64,000 bases of DNA from Umezawaea tangerina (lineage in GTDB: Bacteria; Actinomycetota; Actinomycetes; Mycobacteriales; Pseudonocardiaceae), in contig NZ_PVTF01000005.1 in NCBI RefSeq assembly GCF_003002815.1, forward strand, positions 558,001 to 622,000. The letters are read 5' to 3'. The notes beneath the pieces are model-generated. The model had not been told where the DNA came from and made no database searches. It saw nothing but the letters and a program-made list of their open reading frames with translations. The translations under genes and the position numbers were made by a program. Positions 16,273-25,178 of this stretch are shown here, in pieces (position 1 is the first letter of the stretch; each line of letters begins with the position of its first letter).

Positions 16273-16911
16273 TCAGTCCAACCAAGCGGCGGGTAGTGCT
16301 GTTTCGAGTCGCTGTTTGGTCAGGCTGTGGACCTGGTCGCCGACGAGCGGTTTCACGCAATGCTTGATGACTGCTTCATGTCGTTCCGGTGCCGGGCAGA
16401 TCATGATGGCGAGCATGCGGACGGCCCGGACCGGTTCGCTGAGGTCGTGCAGCTGCAGCGCGGTCTTGACGAAGTCCAGCTCCTTGATCTGCTCCCAGGT
16501 CTTCTCGACCGCGAGTTCGACTGTCGCCGTGCCGATCGTCGAGCTCGTGTTGATGGCCGAGATGACGAGCTTGGGAACCTGTGCGATGACCTTGTCGATC
16601 TCTTCCTGGATGTCGTTGAGCGTCTTGGCGATTCCGGCCAGGATGTCGCACCAGAAATGGGATGCGGCGAGCTTCTTGCGTCGTTCTGCTCGTTTGGCGG
16701 TATCGACGGAGTGGTCGAGCGCCGCCACCACCTCGTTGCTGATCTTCTTGGCAACCGCTTCGATCCGATCACCCGCATCCGGGTTGCGGACGAGCCATTC
16801 GATGAGCTCGACCACGACGGAGTCCGCGGCAGCCTCCTTCATCTTCCTGGTCGGCTGCGACCTTCGCCTCTTCGGTGGCGGTTTGCCCGCCCTGCTCCAG
16901 TTGCTGTCCAA
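16273..16911 (-). CDS. Uncharacterised alpha-helical protein
   Basis: A frame of 212 codons with a TTG at 16911 as the longest start; the true start may be further in (ATG at MKEAAADSVV). The N-terminus is basic and Pro-rich (SRAGKPPPKRRRSQPTRK). The rest is helical, with a repeating hydrophobic pattern (AGIAKTLNDIQEEIDKVIAQVPKLVISAINTSST) reminiscent of an amphipathic or weakly membrane-associated helix. No catalytic motif, signal peptide or known domain is recognised. Codon use is somewhat less GC-biased than its neighbours, so recent acquisition is possible. It is not obviously in an operon with the genes upstream. Confidence 0.5.
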   Translation of the reverse strand: MDSNWSRAGKPPPKRRRSQPTRKMKEAAADSVVVELIEWLVRNPDAGDRIEAVAKKISNEVVAALDHSVDTAKRAERRKKLAASHFWCDILAGIAKTLNDIQEEIDKVIAQVPKLVISAINTSSTIGTATVELAVEKTWEQIKELDFVKTALQLHDLSEPVRAVRMLAIMICPAPERHEAVIKHCVKPLVGDQVHSLTKQRLETALPAAWLD

Positions 16912-16989
16912 CGCGGTACGACGGTCAAGGAGTCGGAGTGGTGGTCCACACCGCCACTCCAGCGACCTCGATACGTCTGTTCGCGTGCC

Positions 16990-17457
16990 TCAGCCTCTGC
17001 CTTCGAGGTCGTGTTTGCGGGTGAGCAAAGCGGTTCGGTAGGTGCGGGCGCGGAGGAGCATGAGGGTGGCTGTGGTGATCAGGGTGAGGCCGGTGGTTGC
17101 GGAGATCAGGGCGGCGGTGGGGTTGGCGCGGGTGAGGGCTAGGAGGGTGGTGCCGGTGGTGAGGAGGGTGGTGAAGGTGAGGGCGAGGGTGGCGGCGATG
17201 ACGCGGTCGAGGGCGAACAGGGGGCGGCGGATGAGGGTGTAGGTGGCGAAGGCGGTCCAGGCGAGGCCGATGGTGATCAGGGTGGCGAAGGCGATCTGGG
17301 TTCTGGCTGGTAGTGGGGTGGGTTCGGTGGCCCATAGCTGGGTGATGGTGGCGGCGGCGGTGAGGCCTGCCAGGCCGACCAGGGCGTGGCCGATCCGGCG
17401 GGGCAGTGAGAGGGTGCGCACGAGCTTGTCGGGGGTGTAGCCGGGTTCGTCGGTCAT
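16990..17457 (-). CDS. Four-helix membrane protein coupled to an ECF sigma factor
   Basis: The 155-aa product starts with ATG at 17457, overlapping the sigma factor stop by four bases (ATGA). After a polar N-terminus (MTDEPGYTPDKLVRTLSLPRR) come four hydrophobic helices at about residues 22-42, 54-74, 80-105 and 110-132, and a charged tail (RTYRTALLTRKHDLEGRG). Membrane proteins encoded directly after ECF sigma genes often act as anti-sigma factors or are part of the response. This one lacks a recognisable zinc-binding anti-sigma domain, so the role is open. Confidence 0.75.
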   Translation of the reverse strand: MTDEPGYTPDKLVRTLSLPRRIGHALVGLAGLTAAATITQLWATEPTPLPARTQIAFATLITIGLAWTAFATYTLIRRPLFALDRVIAATLALTFTTLLTTGTTLLALTRANPTAALISATTGLTLITTATLMLLRARTYRTALLTRKHDLEGRG

Positions 17458-17987
17458 GACGTGTACCCCTTCTCGATCATGCGGTCGCGCAGGAGCCGCC
17501 TGGCGCGGAACAGTCGGGACTTGACGGTGCCGGTGGGGATTGCGAGCACGTCGGCGCAGTCCTCCAGTGACAGGTCCTGGAGGTAGAACAGGATCAGGAC
17601 CTCGCGTTCGCGTGGTTCCAGGACGGCGAGGCCGTCGGCGACCTGGGTGCGGTCGAGCACCGCGTCGGCTTCTCCCCCGTCGACGAGGTCGCCGTCGGCG
17701 GGTTCGGGTGGTCCGTACTTCGCTCGGAGGTGGTCTATCACCGATCGGCGGACGATGGTGAACAGCCACGGCGCGAAGCGTTCCGGTTGCCGGAGGGCGG
17801 GTAGTGCTTTCAGCACGGCGGCCCAGGCGTCCTGGCTGATGTCGTCGGCGACGCCCGGCCCGTCGAGCATGCGTCGGGTGTAGCGCCACACGGGGTCGTG
17901 CCACTGTCCGACGAGCTCGCCGAGCGCTTGTCGGTCGCCCAGTTGCGCGCGCACCACGAGCAGCGCGTCACGTTCGGCCCGATCCAC
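17454..17987 (-). CDS. ECF-type RNA polymerase sigma factor
   Basis: The 177-aa sigma-70 family protein has only regions 2 and 4. Region 2 spans about residues 22-90 (LVGQWHDPVWRYTRRMLDGPGVADDISQDAW, then FAPWLFTIVRRSVIDHLRAK). Region 4 spans about 115-170 (LAVLEPREREVLILFYLQDLSLEDCADVLAIPTGTVKSRLFRARRLLRD), a clean helix-turn-helix. GTG at 17987 is the start. It is divergent from the short WGR-DUF4132 gene and co-translated with a membrane protein. Because a 25-base element is shared by both WGR-DUF4132 promoters, it is worth asking whether this sigma factor reads them; nothing proves it. Confidence 0.92.
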   Translation of the reverse strand: MDRAERDALLVVRAQLGDRQALGELVGQWHDPVWRYTRRMLDGPGVADDISQDAWAAVLKALPALRQPERFAPWLFTIVRRSVIDHLRAKYGPPEPADGDLVDGGEADAVLDRTQVADGLAVLEPREREVLILFYLQDLSLEDCADVLAIPTGTVKSRLFRARRLLRDRMIEKGYTS

Positions 17988-18114
17988 GTCGTCTCCCGTC
18001 TCTGCGTTCGGTCACACCCTGGCAGTCGGGTGGGAGGCCGCCGGGGTTCACGAGTGGGCGCACCGACCGGTCTGCGCGCGATCGCGGCTGGTCAGGGGTG
18101 ACATCACGAAAAAC

Positions 18115-18139
18115 GTCGGATCGTGGCTCTACCGTGCTC
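18115..18139 (+). promoter_or_regulatory. Conserved promoter-like element upstream of short WGR-DUF4132 gene
   Basis: A 25-base element beginning GTCGGA and ending CTCTACCGTGCTC recurs at 30969-30993 with 22 of 25 bases identical. It lies 29 bases before this start codon and 31 before the other. TACCGT could be a -10 hexamer (TANNNT). No canonical -35 is seen at the usual distance. Confidence 0.55.
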
Positions 18140-18167
18140 CCCACTTCGACCGGGCTGGAGGTCCGAC

Positions 18168-20639
18168 GTGCGCAGGTGGGAACTGATCGCCGGTGGTTCC
18201 GCGAAGTTCTGGCAGATAGGGCGGGACGGCGCGTCCGTGACCGTCCGGTACGGACGGTTGGGGACGGCGGGTCAGACGAAGGTGAAGGACTTCGGGTCCG
18301 AGGAGTCGGCGGTGGCGCACGTCGACAAGCTGGTGGCGGAGAAGGAGAAGAAGGGCTACCGGTCGGATGGCGCCGAGGTGGCGGCTCCACCTCGGGTGGC
18401 CGAGATCTCGGCGACCGCCGCGTCGGAGCCGGACACGCAGGCCGTGCGGGCGGACGGTGCTGTGCCCGACGCGCCCGCGGACGTGCTGTCGCCTGCGCTG
18501 GTCACTCCCCCGTGGAAGGTCGAGCGCGCTGCGCCGAAGCCGATCGCCGTGGACGTGGTGGTGCCGCGCGGTTTCGAGTGGGAGCCGGGGGAACGCGAGC
18601 AGTGGGCGAAGGCGAGCTGTTACGGCCCGTCGTCCGGGATCGGGGTCGACTACGGCGACCAGGACTGGCGGGTCGCGGTGGATCGGCTGTGCAAGGGCGA
18701 GCTGCGGGGACGGGACGTGCTCGCGGTGGTGGCGGGTGCGCCGGAGGACGTGCTGCGTCCGCGCCTGGCCGAGTGGGAGCCGGTGCGGGACGACTACATG
18801 GGCTGGGAGAGGGTGCTGGTCGCCCGGTTCGAGGGTGAGGTGCTGCCGCAGGCGGTGCGGATCGCGAAGTCGGACGCCACCTACCTGGCGGACCTGCTGC
18901 TGCCGTTCGCGGACGCCGAGGTGGCGGCGTTGATGGCGGACTGGCTGGTGCGCGTCAAGAGGCTGCGCGACGTAGCCGAGCTGTGGTTCCGGCGGCATCC
19001 GGAGACGGCGGCGCGGGCGTTGCTGCCCGCGGCGTTGGGCAGGCAGGGCAAGGTTCGGCGGGCGGCCGAGGTGGCGTTGTGGTTGGTCGCGGAGCACGGG
19101 CACGCGGACCTGGTGCGGCGGGTGGCGGCGGAGCACGGTGAGCAGGTGGCGGACGCGGTCGACGCCCTGCTCCAGGCGGATCCGGCGGGGCACCACCTGC
19201 AGGCGCGGGTGCCGGTGGTCGGGAGCTGGGCCGACCCGGCGCTGCTCCCCCGGATCCTGGTGCGGGACACGCGGTACGCGCTGCCCGCCGCGGTCACCGC
19301 GCACGTGCTGACGATGATGGCCCTGTCCAGGCCGGACGACGTGCTGTCCCTGCTCACGATGTCGAAGCCGGACGACGTGCACCGGTACGTCGAGGTGGTG
19401 CGGGCGGAGTGCGACCGGGAGTCGTTGGCGCGCTTCGGGTGGGCGGTGTTCGAGGCGTGGCGGGGCGAGGGCATGCCGTCGAAGGACAGGTGGGCGTTGT
19501 CGGCGCAGGGGATGGTCGGTGACGACGAGACCGTGCGGGCGTTGGCGCCGGTGGTCCGGGCGTGGCCGGGTGAGGGCGCGCACCCGCGGGCGTTGATCGG
19601 GTTGCGGGCGTTGGCGGCGATCGGCAGCACCGCGGCCCTGCTGCAGCTCAACGGCATCGCGACGAAGTCGCAGTTCGGCGCGTTGCGGTCGCGGGCGGCG
19701 GAGATGATCGACACCATCGCCGAGGACCGCGGGCTGACCGCGGAGCAGCTGGCCGACCGGCTGGTGCCGGACTTCGGGTTGGACGACGCGGCGAGCCTGG
19801 TGGTCGACTACGGGCCGCGCCGGTTCACCGTCGGGTTCGACAAGCGGCTCACGCCGTACGTGGCGGACGGCGACGGTGTGCGGCTCAAGGCCTTGCCGAA
19901 GCCGGGGGTGGGCGACGACCAGGACTTGGCAGCGCGGGAGTACCGGCGGTTCGTGCAGCTGAGGAAGGACGTGCGGACGGTCGCGGCCGACCAGGTCCGC
20001 CGGTTCGAGGCGGCGATGGTGGCGGGCAGGCGGTGGCCGGTGGCGGAGTTCCGGGAGCTGTTCGTCGCGCACCCGTTGCTGTGGCACGTCGTGCGGCGGC
20101 TGGTGTGGGTCACCGGGGACGGGGTGTCGTTCCGGTTGGCCGAGGACCGCACGGTCGCCGACGTGCACGACGACGTGGTCGACCTGCCGCAGGACGCGGT
20201 CGTGGGGGTCGCCCACCCGGTGCACCTGGCCGACTGCCTGGACGGGTGGGTCGGGGTGTTCGCCGACTACGAGGTCCTGCAGCCGTTCGCGCAGCTGAGC
20301 AGGCCGGTGCACGTGCTGTCGGAGGACGAGCGGGCGGCGTCGCGGCTCAAGCGGTTCGAGAACGTCGCGGTGCCCACGGCGAAGGTGCTGGAGCTCGCGC
20401 GCGGCGGGTGGGAGCTGAGCGCGCCGGAGGAGGGCGGCATCCGGTACTCCGTCGGGCTCTCGGTGCCCGGCGGCACGGTCGCGGTGGAGCTCGACCCCGG
20501 TGTTCCCGCCGGGCAGCCGTCGATGACCGAGCCGCAGCGGCTGGCCGAGGTCGTGCTACGCGGGCGGCGGACGTTCGGGGAGCTGGACGCCGTGAGCGTG
20601 TCGGAGGTGCTGGCGGACCTGACCAGGCTGACTACCTGA
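18168..20639 (+). CDS. WGR-DUF4132 protein, short paralogue
   Basis: The 823-aa protein starts at GTG 18168 (GGAGG upstream); a longer frame to 18123 has no support. Residues 1-70 form a WGR domain (WELIAGGSAKFWQIGRDG, then VRYGRLGTAGQTKVKDFGS), a module known from PARP-like and MolR-like proteins and thought to bind nucleic acid. A disordered linker follows, then a long helical region and a C-terminal DUF4132 (ADRLVPDFGLDDAASLVVDY, then YGPRRFTVGFDKRL). It aligns with the 31024-34638 protein along its whole length but lacks about 380 residues between the WGR domain and the VPDAPADxLxPxLVTPPW segment. It stands alone with its own terminator, unlike the operon-borne copy. Confidence 0.85.
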   Translation: MRRWELIAGGSAKFWQIGRDGASVTVRYGRLGTAGQTKVKDFGSEESAVAHVDKLVAEKEKKGYRSDGAEVAAPPRVAEISATAASEPDTQAVRADGAVPDAPADVLSPALVTPPWKVERAAPKPIAVDVVVPRGFEWEPGEREQWAKASCYGPSSGIGVDYGDQDWRVAVDRLCKGELRGRDVLAVVAGAPEDVLRPRLAEWEPVRDDYMGWERVLVARFEGEVLPQAVRIAKSDATYLADLLLPFADAEVAALMADWLVRVKRLRDVAELWFRRHPETAARALLPAALGRQGKVRRAAEVALWLVAEHGHADLVRRVAAEHGEQVADAVDALLQADPAGHHLQARVPVVGSWADPALLPRILVRDTRYALPAAVTAHVLTMMALSRPDDVLSLLTMSKPDDVHRYVEVVRAECDRESLARFGWAVFEAWRGEGMPSKDRWALSAQGMVGDDETVRALAPVVRAWPGEGAHPRALIGLRALAAIGSTAALLQLNGIATKSQFGALRSRAAEMIDTIAEDRGLTAEQLADRLVPDFGLDDAASLVVDYGPRRFTVGFDKRLTPYVADGDGVRLKALPKPGVGDDQDLAAREYRRFVQLRKDVRTVAADQVRRFEAAMVAGRRWPVAEFRELFVAHPLLWHVVRRLVWVTGDGVSFRLAEDRTVADVHDDVVDLPQDAVVGVAHPVHLADCLDGWVGVFADYEVLQPFAQLSRPVHVLSEDERAASRLKRFENVAVPTAKVLELARGGWELSAPEEGGIRYSVGLSVPGGTVAVELDPGVPAGQPSMTEPQRLAEVVLRGRRTFGELDAVSVSEVLADLTRLTT

Positions 20640-20641
20640 GC

Positions 20642-20666
20642 GCCGCGGCCGGTGGTCGGCCGCGGC
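20642..20666. terminator. Hairpin terminator
   Basis: GCCGCGGCCG (20642-20651) pairs exactly with 20657-20666 over a 5-base loop, two bases after the stop of the short WGR-DUF4132 gene. Confidence 0.75.
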
Positions 20667-20778
20667 CGAGGATCCTCGGGGCCGTCCCACTCGTCGTGCG
20701 GTTCGGGGGCGCGGCGGCGGGGTGGGGGGTACGGCGGCCGGTTCGGGGACCGGGTGCTCGGCCGGACAGCCCCCAGCG

Positions 20779-23700
20779 TCACGAGTCCCCGTGCGGGCGG
20801 GTGGCGGGCCACCAGGTGAGCACGTCGGCCAGGCCGGGTGCGGCGTCGGCGGCGAGGCCTTCGCCCGCGATGACGTGCAGCACCGGCAGGGTGCGCTCGA
20901 GCAGTGCCAGGAGGCCTTTGCGGTCGAGGTTGCGGGCGAACGCGCGGAAGCCGCGCAGCACGTCCGGTGCGGTGGCGCGCAGGCGTTGCGGCGGTACGGC
21001 GGCGGCCACGGTCGCCCACGTGTCCGGGTCGCACCGCTGTGCCAGCGCCAGGGCCTCGGACAGTTCGTCGGGGGTCAGGAGGCCCGCCACGGCGCTCAGG
21101 TGGCGGGCTGCCCCGCTCGGGTCGCGTTCGGGGTCGAGCAGCCGCAGCAGCCCGCCCACCGCCTGCCGCCGGTGCTCGTCGCTGTGCTCGGCCAGCGACA
21201 CCAGCAGTCCCGCTCGGATGGCGGGGTCGGTGACGCCGTCCACCAGCTCGTGCAGCGGGAGGTCGACCTGCCTGATGATCAGGCGTCGGACGCAGAGGGC
21301 CCGGTCGCGTTCGTCGGTCAACGCGCGCACGTCGGCGAGCGCGGCTCGGCGGATCCGGCGGGTGAGGTCGGGATCGATCGCGGGCACGCCCGCCGCGTCC
21401 ACGAGCTGCTGGGCGCGGTCGGTGGTCGGCGGCAGGTCCGCGACCACGTCCAGCAGGGCCGCGAGTGCCTGGTCGGGGCCGTCCACGCCGCGGGCCAGTG
21501 CCAGCAGGCTGTCCGCGGTGGCTGTCGTGCGGGGCAGCTCGCCGAGGTGGGCCAGGGCCAGCAGGGCCGCGCGGGTGGCGCCTGCCCAGCGTCGGGACGC
21601 GAGCTGGACCAGGACGTCGACGCGGTCCGCGGTGTCCTCGACGGCTTCCGCGTCGCGGAGTGCTTCGGCGGGGATGTCGTCGGTCGGCTCGTGGGTGAGG
21701 TCGGTCCACATCAGGGCCAGGGGGCGGAAGCGGCCGGGTTCCCACTTCCTGGCCGTCGTGAGGGCGAGGTCCGCGCCGAGGTGGGGCACGGCTGTCCGGA
21801 ACGCCGCGAGCCGGTCCTCCTCGCCGACGCGGGTCCGGATGATCTCCAGGAGGAGATCGGCGTGCTCCTCGGTGAGGTGGTCGCGCACCAGGAACAGCAC
21901 GTTGTGGACGTCGCGCCAGCTGTCCAGCCGGGCGGTGCGGCGCAGCACGGCGGGCAGGCGGGCCGGGTCGTGCCTGCCCAGTGCGACCAGCGCGCCCACG
22001 ACGTCGACGGTGGGCAGGTCGTCGGTGTCGAGCGACGCGGCGAGCTCGTCCAGGTGTCGGGGGTCCTTCGAGTGTTCGAACGCCCAGGTCAGGACGCGGA
22101 CCCGCCAGTCGGGGGCGTCGATGCGCAGCATCTCGGCGAGGGCGTGGCCGCGGTGGGGCTCGGGCAGGCAGTCGACCAGGACGGACAGGGCGTCGATCCG
22201 GGAGCGCGGGTCGCTGATGGCCATGGCGGTGCGCAGCACGTCGTCCGGGGAGGCGGCGCGGGCGAGGACGGTCACGCCGCGGGCGTTGGAGTGGTCGTCG
22301 CCGATCGCCTCGGTCGCGGCGGCCAGCCTCTGCGCCTGGTCGGCGGTGAGGAGTCCGGCGATGTGCGGCACGATCCGGTCGACCAGGTCCTCCTCGACGG
22401 CGAGGTCGACCAGTTCCTGGACGAGGCCGGTGTCGCTGGTGGTCGCGAGCAGCGCCCTGGCCCGGGCGCGGGGCGGCAGCGTCCGGGCGAGCGCGCGGTA
22501 CCGGTCCGCCTGGTCGTCGGCGAGAGGGAGTCCGCCGATGCGCAGCAGGGCCGGGAGCAGGTCGTCCGGGTGCACCGTCCCGGCGGCGACCAGGGCCTGG
22601 TCGAGCACGTCCGGCCGGTCGGGGCAGCGCTCGGCGAGCGCGGTGAACACCACGACCCTCCCCCACGGCTCGCGCGTGGCGTAGCAGGCGGGGAGGGCTC
22701 GGCGGAGCTCGCCGGGCGGCAGCACGGGGACCAGTGCGGCGAGCGGGCCGTAGCCGACCGCGTCGCGCACGGCGGTCCGGGCCATGACCCGTCGGGCCGT
22801 GCCGTGGGAGTGGCGCAGCACCGCGGCCCGCACGCGTGCCCGTTGTTCGGGGTCGTCCACGCGGGTGGACATGCGCAGGATCCGCGTCAGCTGGACGGGA
22901 TCGGCCTGTGCGGCCGCTTCGCGGAGCTGTCCGGCCAGGGTCCGCCCTTCCAGCTCACCGTCCATCGTGGACAGTGCGGTGGCGACGAGGCGGCGTCTGG
23001 CGCGTGCGGTGGGTGCCAGGTCCGCCAGGGTGGTCCACGAGCCGGGGTCGTCGATGGCCGATGCGGCCGCCTCGGCGTCGGCGAACAGGCCGGGAACGCC
23101 GTGGTGGGCGAGGAACCACAGGTCGGCGAGGCGGTCGCGCGGGTCGGGGTGCGCCGACGCGAGCGGCACGCACGCCGCGCCGTGCCGGGGTGCGAGCGCC
23201 TGGAGGACGGCGCTGCGCTCGTAGGGCTCGGTGAACTCGTGCGCGCGGGCCAGCATCCAGGCCACGACGTCGTCGGGATCCTTGCCCCGCCCCAGTTCCG
23301 CGACGACGGCGGACCGCCGGATCGGGTCGATCCGCGGGTATCCGGCCATGACGGCCTCGGTCGCCGCCGTGCGGACGTCCGGTTCGGTGGCGGTCTCGCG
23401 CACCGCGATCAGGCAGTACGCCCGGCGTTCGGGGTCGGCAACGCTCAGGGCGTGCGCGAGCGCCCTGCTCTGCGTCCACGCCCCCGTCGCCACGAGCGCG
23501 CCGAGCAGCCCGGCGGGCAGCACACCGGACCGGCTGCGGACACTGGCGGCCATCAGCAGGTAGCGCAGCTCCCGCACCAGCGCGGGAACGGGCCCGCCCG
23601 CGGCCACCTGCTCGTCCGCGAGCCGTTCGTGCACGCCGCGGGCCGACTCCAGGTCCGCGAGGTACCAGTCGAGGTTCGCGCGTGCCGTGAACCAGTGGTT

Positions 23701-23844
23701 GGCGCCGTCGCCGTCCTGCGCCGACAGCAGGTCGTCGACCCGGCCGATCGCGCCGGGCACGCGCACGGCCTCCGCGATCAGGTTCGGCAGTCGCTCCGGC
23801 GGGATGGCCTCGTCCTGCGCGGCGAGGTGTCCGGGGTGTTCCAT
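20779..23844 (-). CDS. 1021-aa helical-repeat (HEAT/TPR-like) protein, partner of a STAND-like NTPase
   Basis: The ATG at 23844 shares one base with the upstream NTPase stop (TGATG); the longer frame to 24303 runs inside the NTPase gene and is spurious. The product is a solenoid of ~35-residue helical hairpins built on a theme like RARALLATTSDTGLVQELVDLA, repeated along nearly the whole length, with Asp-Pro and Leu-Pro turns. There is no enzyme motif or membrane segment. Such solenoids form the sensor half of STAND proteins; here it is a separate polypeptide made from the same transcript as the ATPase. It would plausibly bind a trigger or the NTPase itself. The role is inferred from context. 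Confidence 0.7.
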   Translation of the reverse strand: MEHPGHLAAQDEAIPPERLPNLIAEAVRVPGAIGRVDDLLSAQDGDGANHWFTARANLDWYLADLESARGVHERLADEQVAAGGPVPALVRELRYLLMAASVRSRSGVLPAGLLGALVATGAWTQSRALAHALSVADPERRAYCLIAVRETATEPDVRTAATEAVMAGYPRIDPIRRSAVVAELGRGKDPDDVVAWMLARAHEFTEPYERSAVLQALAPRHGAACVPLASAHPDPRDRLADLWFLAHHGVPGLFADAEAAASAIDDPGSWTTLADLAPTARARRRLVATALSTMDGELEGRTLAGQLREAAAQADPVQLTRILRMSTRVDDPEQRARVRAAVLRHSHGTARRVMARTAVRDAVGYGPLAALVPVLPPGELRRALPACYATREPWGRVVVFTALAERCPDRPDVLDQALVAAGTVHPDDLLPALLRIGGLPLADDQADRYRALARTLPPRARARALLATTSDTGLVQELVDLAVEEDLVDRIVPHIAGLLTADQAQRLAAATEAIGDDHSNARGVTVLARAASPDDVLRTAMAISDPRSRIDALSVLVDCLPEPHRGHALAEMLRIDAPDWRVRVLTWAFEHSKDPRHLDELAASLDTDDLPTVDVVGALVALGRHDPARLPAVLRRTARLDSWRDVHNVLFLVRDHLTEEHADLLLEIIRTRVGEEDRLAAFRTAVPHLGADLALTTARKWEPGRFRPLALMWTDLTHEPTDDIPAEALRDAEAVEDTADRVDVLVQLASRRWAGATRAALLALAHLGELPRTTATADSLLALARGVDGPDQALAALLDVVADLPPTTDRAQQLVDAAGVPAIDPDLTRRIRRAALADVRALTDERDRALCVRRLIIRQVDLPLHELVDGVTDPAIRAGLLVSLAEHSDEHRRQAVGGLLRLLDPERDPSGAARHLSAVAGLLTPDELSEALALAQRCDPDTWATVAAAVPPQRLRATAPDVLRGFRAFARNLDRKGLLALLERTLPVLHVIAGEGLAADAAPGLADVLTWWPATRPHGDS

Positions 23845-25094
23845 CAGGGTCTCCGGCGGGCACGGTCGAGGGCGCCGTCCAGCGCCGACAGGACAACGCG
23901 CTCCCGCTGCTCCTCGCGGGCGACCTCCACCTCCGGCTGTTCCAGCAGGAACTCGCGGAAGCTGCGATGGTAGAGCTGGTAGGTGCGCTTGCCGTGCTCG
24001 CGCGCCTCGTGCAGGAACTCCCGCCACTTGTCCAGCGCCGCCCACACCCGTGTGGGGGTCAGCGTTCCCGAGGTCGGCGGGTCGCACAAGTTCCCCGCGG
24101 TCACCGGGTGGTCGTGCACGACCAGGCGCACCAGCACCGGGAGCAGCACGTCCGTCCACTCCGGACTCGTCCGCCGCATCCGCGCCCAGTGCGCCCGGTA
24201 GTACCCGGCGAGCCCGGTGGGCAGGGTCGCCGGTGTCCAGTCCTGCAACCGCCCGGCGGCGATGTCCCGCACGACGTGGTGGGCGTACATGAAGTTGCCG
24301 CACGACTTCTCCACCACGGCGGTGGCCAGCTCCGCCCTGGTCGTGCGGTGCCGCGACACCGCCAGGTCGATCGCCGTCGAGTGCGCGGCGAAGTACCGGG
24401 TGACGTACTCCGCGAGGTCGGCGGCGTTGAGCGGGTCGTCGTGCGCCAGGAGGCGCTGGTGCACCCCGCTCGGCAGGGCCAGGTCGTGCCCGGTCTCGCG
24501 GGGACGGCTGGTCAGCAGCGCGAACACGCCGTCCGGCAAGCGGTCCGGCAGGTAGAGGGTGGTCGCCCGGCCTGCGGGCTGGTCGACCTCGTCGAGCGCG
24601 TCGACCACCAGCAGCACCGGTTTGTCCGCCGTCCTGGCCACGGCGTGGAACAGGTCCTCCAGGTACCCGCCGTGGTGGTCACCGGGTCCGGGTGGCGGCA
24701 GGGCGAGCCGGTGGCGCCCGATCAGCTGGGTGCCGATGTTGTCGATGAAGTGCCGTGGCGTCGAGTAGTGGGTGCCTGCCTGCACGAAGTGGCGCGGTGC
24801 GTCGTACTGGTTCGCGACCCACGCGCTCAACGACGTCTTGCCGATCCCCGGTTCGCCGCGCACGAGGAAGTAGCCGCCGCGGTGGTCGCGCAGGAAGTCC
24901 CGCAGCTCGTCCAGGAGGAACCGCCTGCCGACGAACTCCGCGACGCGGTCGGCCACGAGGTCGTCGAACGTGCGCGCCCGCGGAGGAGCCGCCCCGGCGT
25001 TCACGGTCCCGATCGAGTCGGCCTGGATGACGGCCCCGGTCACGTCCTGGGCCACGTTCACCACCCGGCGCCCCGGCGCGCCCGCTTCGTCCAC
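23844..25094 (-). CDS. STAND/NACHT-like NTPase
   Basis: The 416-aa P-loop protein has Walker A GEPGIGKTS at residues 80-88 and a NACHT-like Walker B LLVVDALDEVD at about 161-171, with a sensor-like LLTSRPRE further on and a winged-helix-like C-terminal part. The N-terminal 40 residues (VVNVAQDVTGAVIQADSIGTVN) match a short beta motif I recall at the start of many actinobacterial STAND proteins, thought to mediate assembly with effectors. The usual C-terminal repeat sensor is missing and seems to be supplied by the next gene. GTG at 25094 is used as start, without a strong ribosome-binding site. Activation by oligomerisation in a conflict or stress response is the family expectation. Confidence 0.8.
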   Translation of the reverse strand: MDEAGAPGRRVVNVAQDVTGAVIQADSIGTVNAGAAPPRARTFDDLVADRVAEFVGRRFLLDELRDFLRDHRGGYFLVRGEPGIGKTSLSAWVANQYDAPRHFVQAGTHYSTPRHFIDNIGTQLIGRHRLALPPPGPGDHHGGYLEDLFHAVARTADKPVLLVVDALDEVDQPAGRATTLYLPDRLPDGVFALLTSRPRETGHDLALPSGVHQRLLAHDDPLNAADLAEYVTRYFAAHSTAIDLAVSRHRTTRAELATAVVEKSCGNFMYAHHVVRDIAAGRLQDWTPATLPTGLAGYYRAHWARMRRTSPEWTDVLLPVLVRLVVHDHPVTAGNLCDPPTSGTLTPTRVWAALDKWREFLHEAREHGKRTYQLYHRSFREFLLEQPEVEVAREEQRERVVLSALDGALDRARRRP

Positions 25095-25143
25095 CGGACC
25101 ATTGAACCCGGCGAAGCGCCCGTCGAGGCCGCAGTTCTGGTGT

Positions 25144-25172
25144 CCCGGAGGCGGCGCCGGGCCGCCTCCGGG
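25144..25172 (-). terminator. Hairpin terminator after the VIT-VWA gene
   Basis: CCCGGAGGCGGC (25144-25155) pairs perfectly with 25161-25172 over a 5-base loop, seven bases beyond the VIT-VWA stop and 50 bases before the NTPase start. The two gene groups are therefore probably separate transcripts. Confidence 0.75.
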
Positions 25173-25178
25173 GTCGGG

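Noticed and set aside
20722-23973. 1083-codon forward frame opposite the helical-repeat gene
   Set aside because: It is the antisense shadow of a high-GC gene, rich in Gly, Arg, Val and Gln with no domain.
20779-24303. Extending the helical-repeat protein to 1174 codons
   Set aside because: The extra N-terminus lies inside the NTPase gene in another frame and has shadow-like Arg/Ala composition; TGATG coupling marks the start at 23844.
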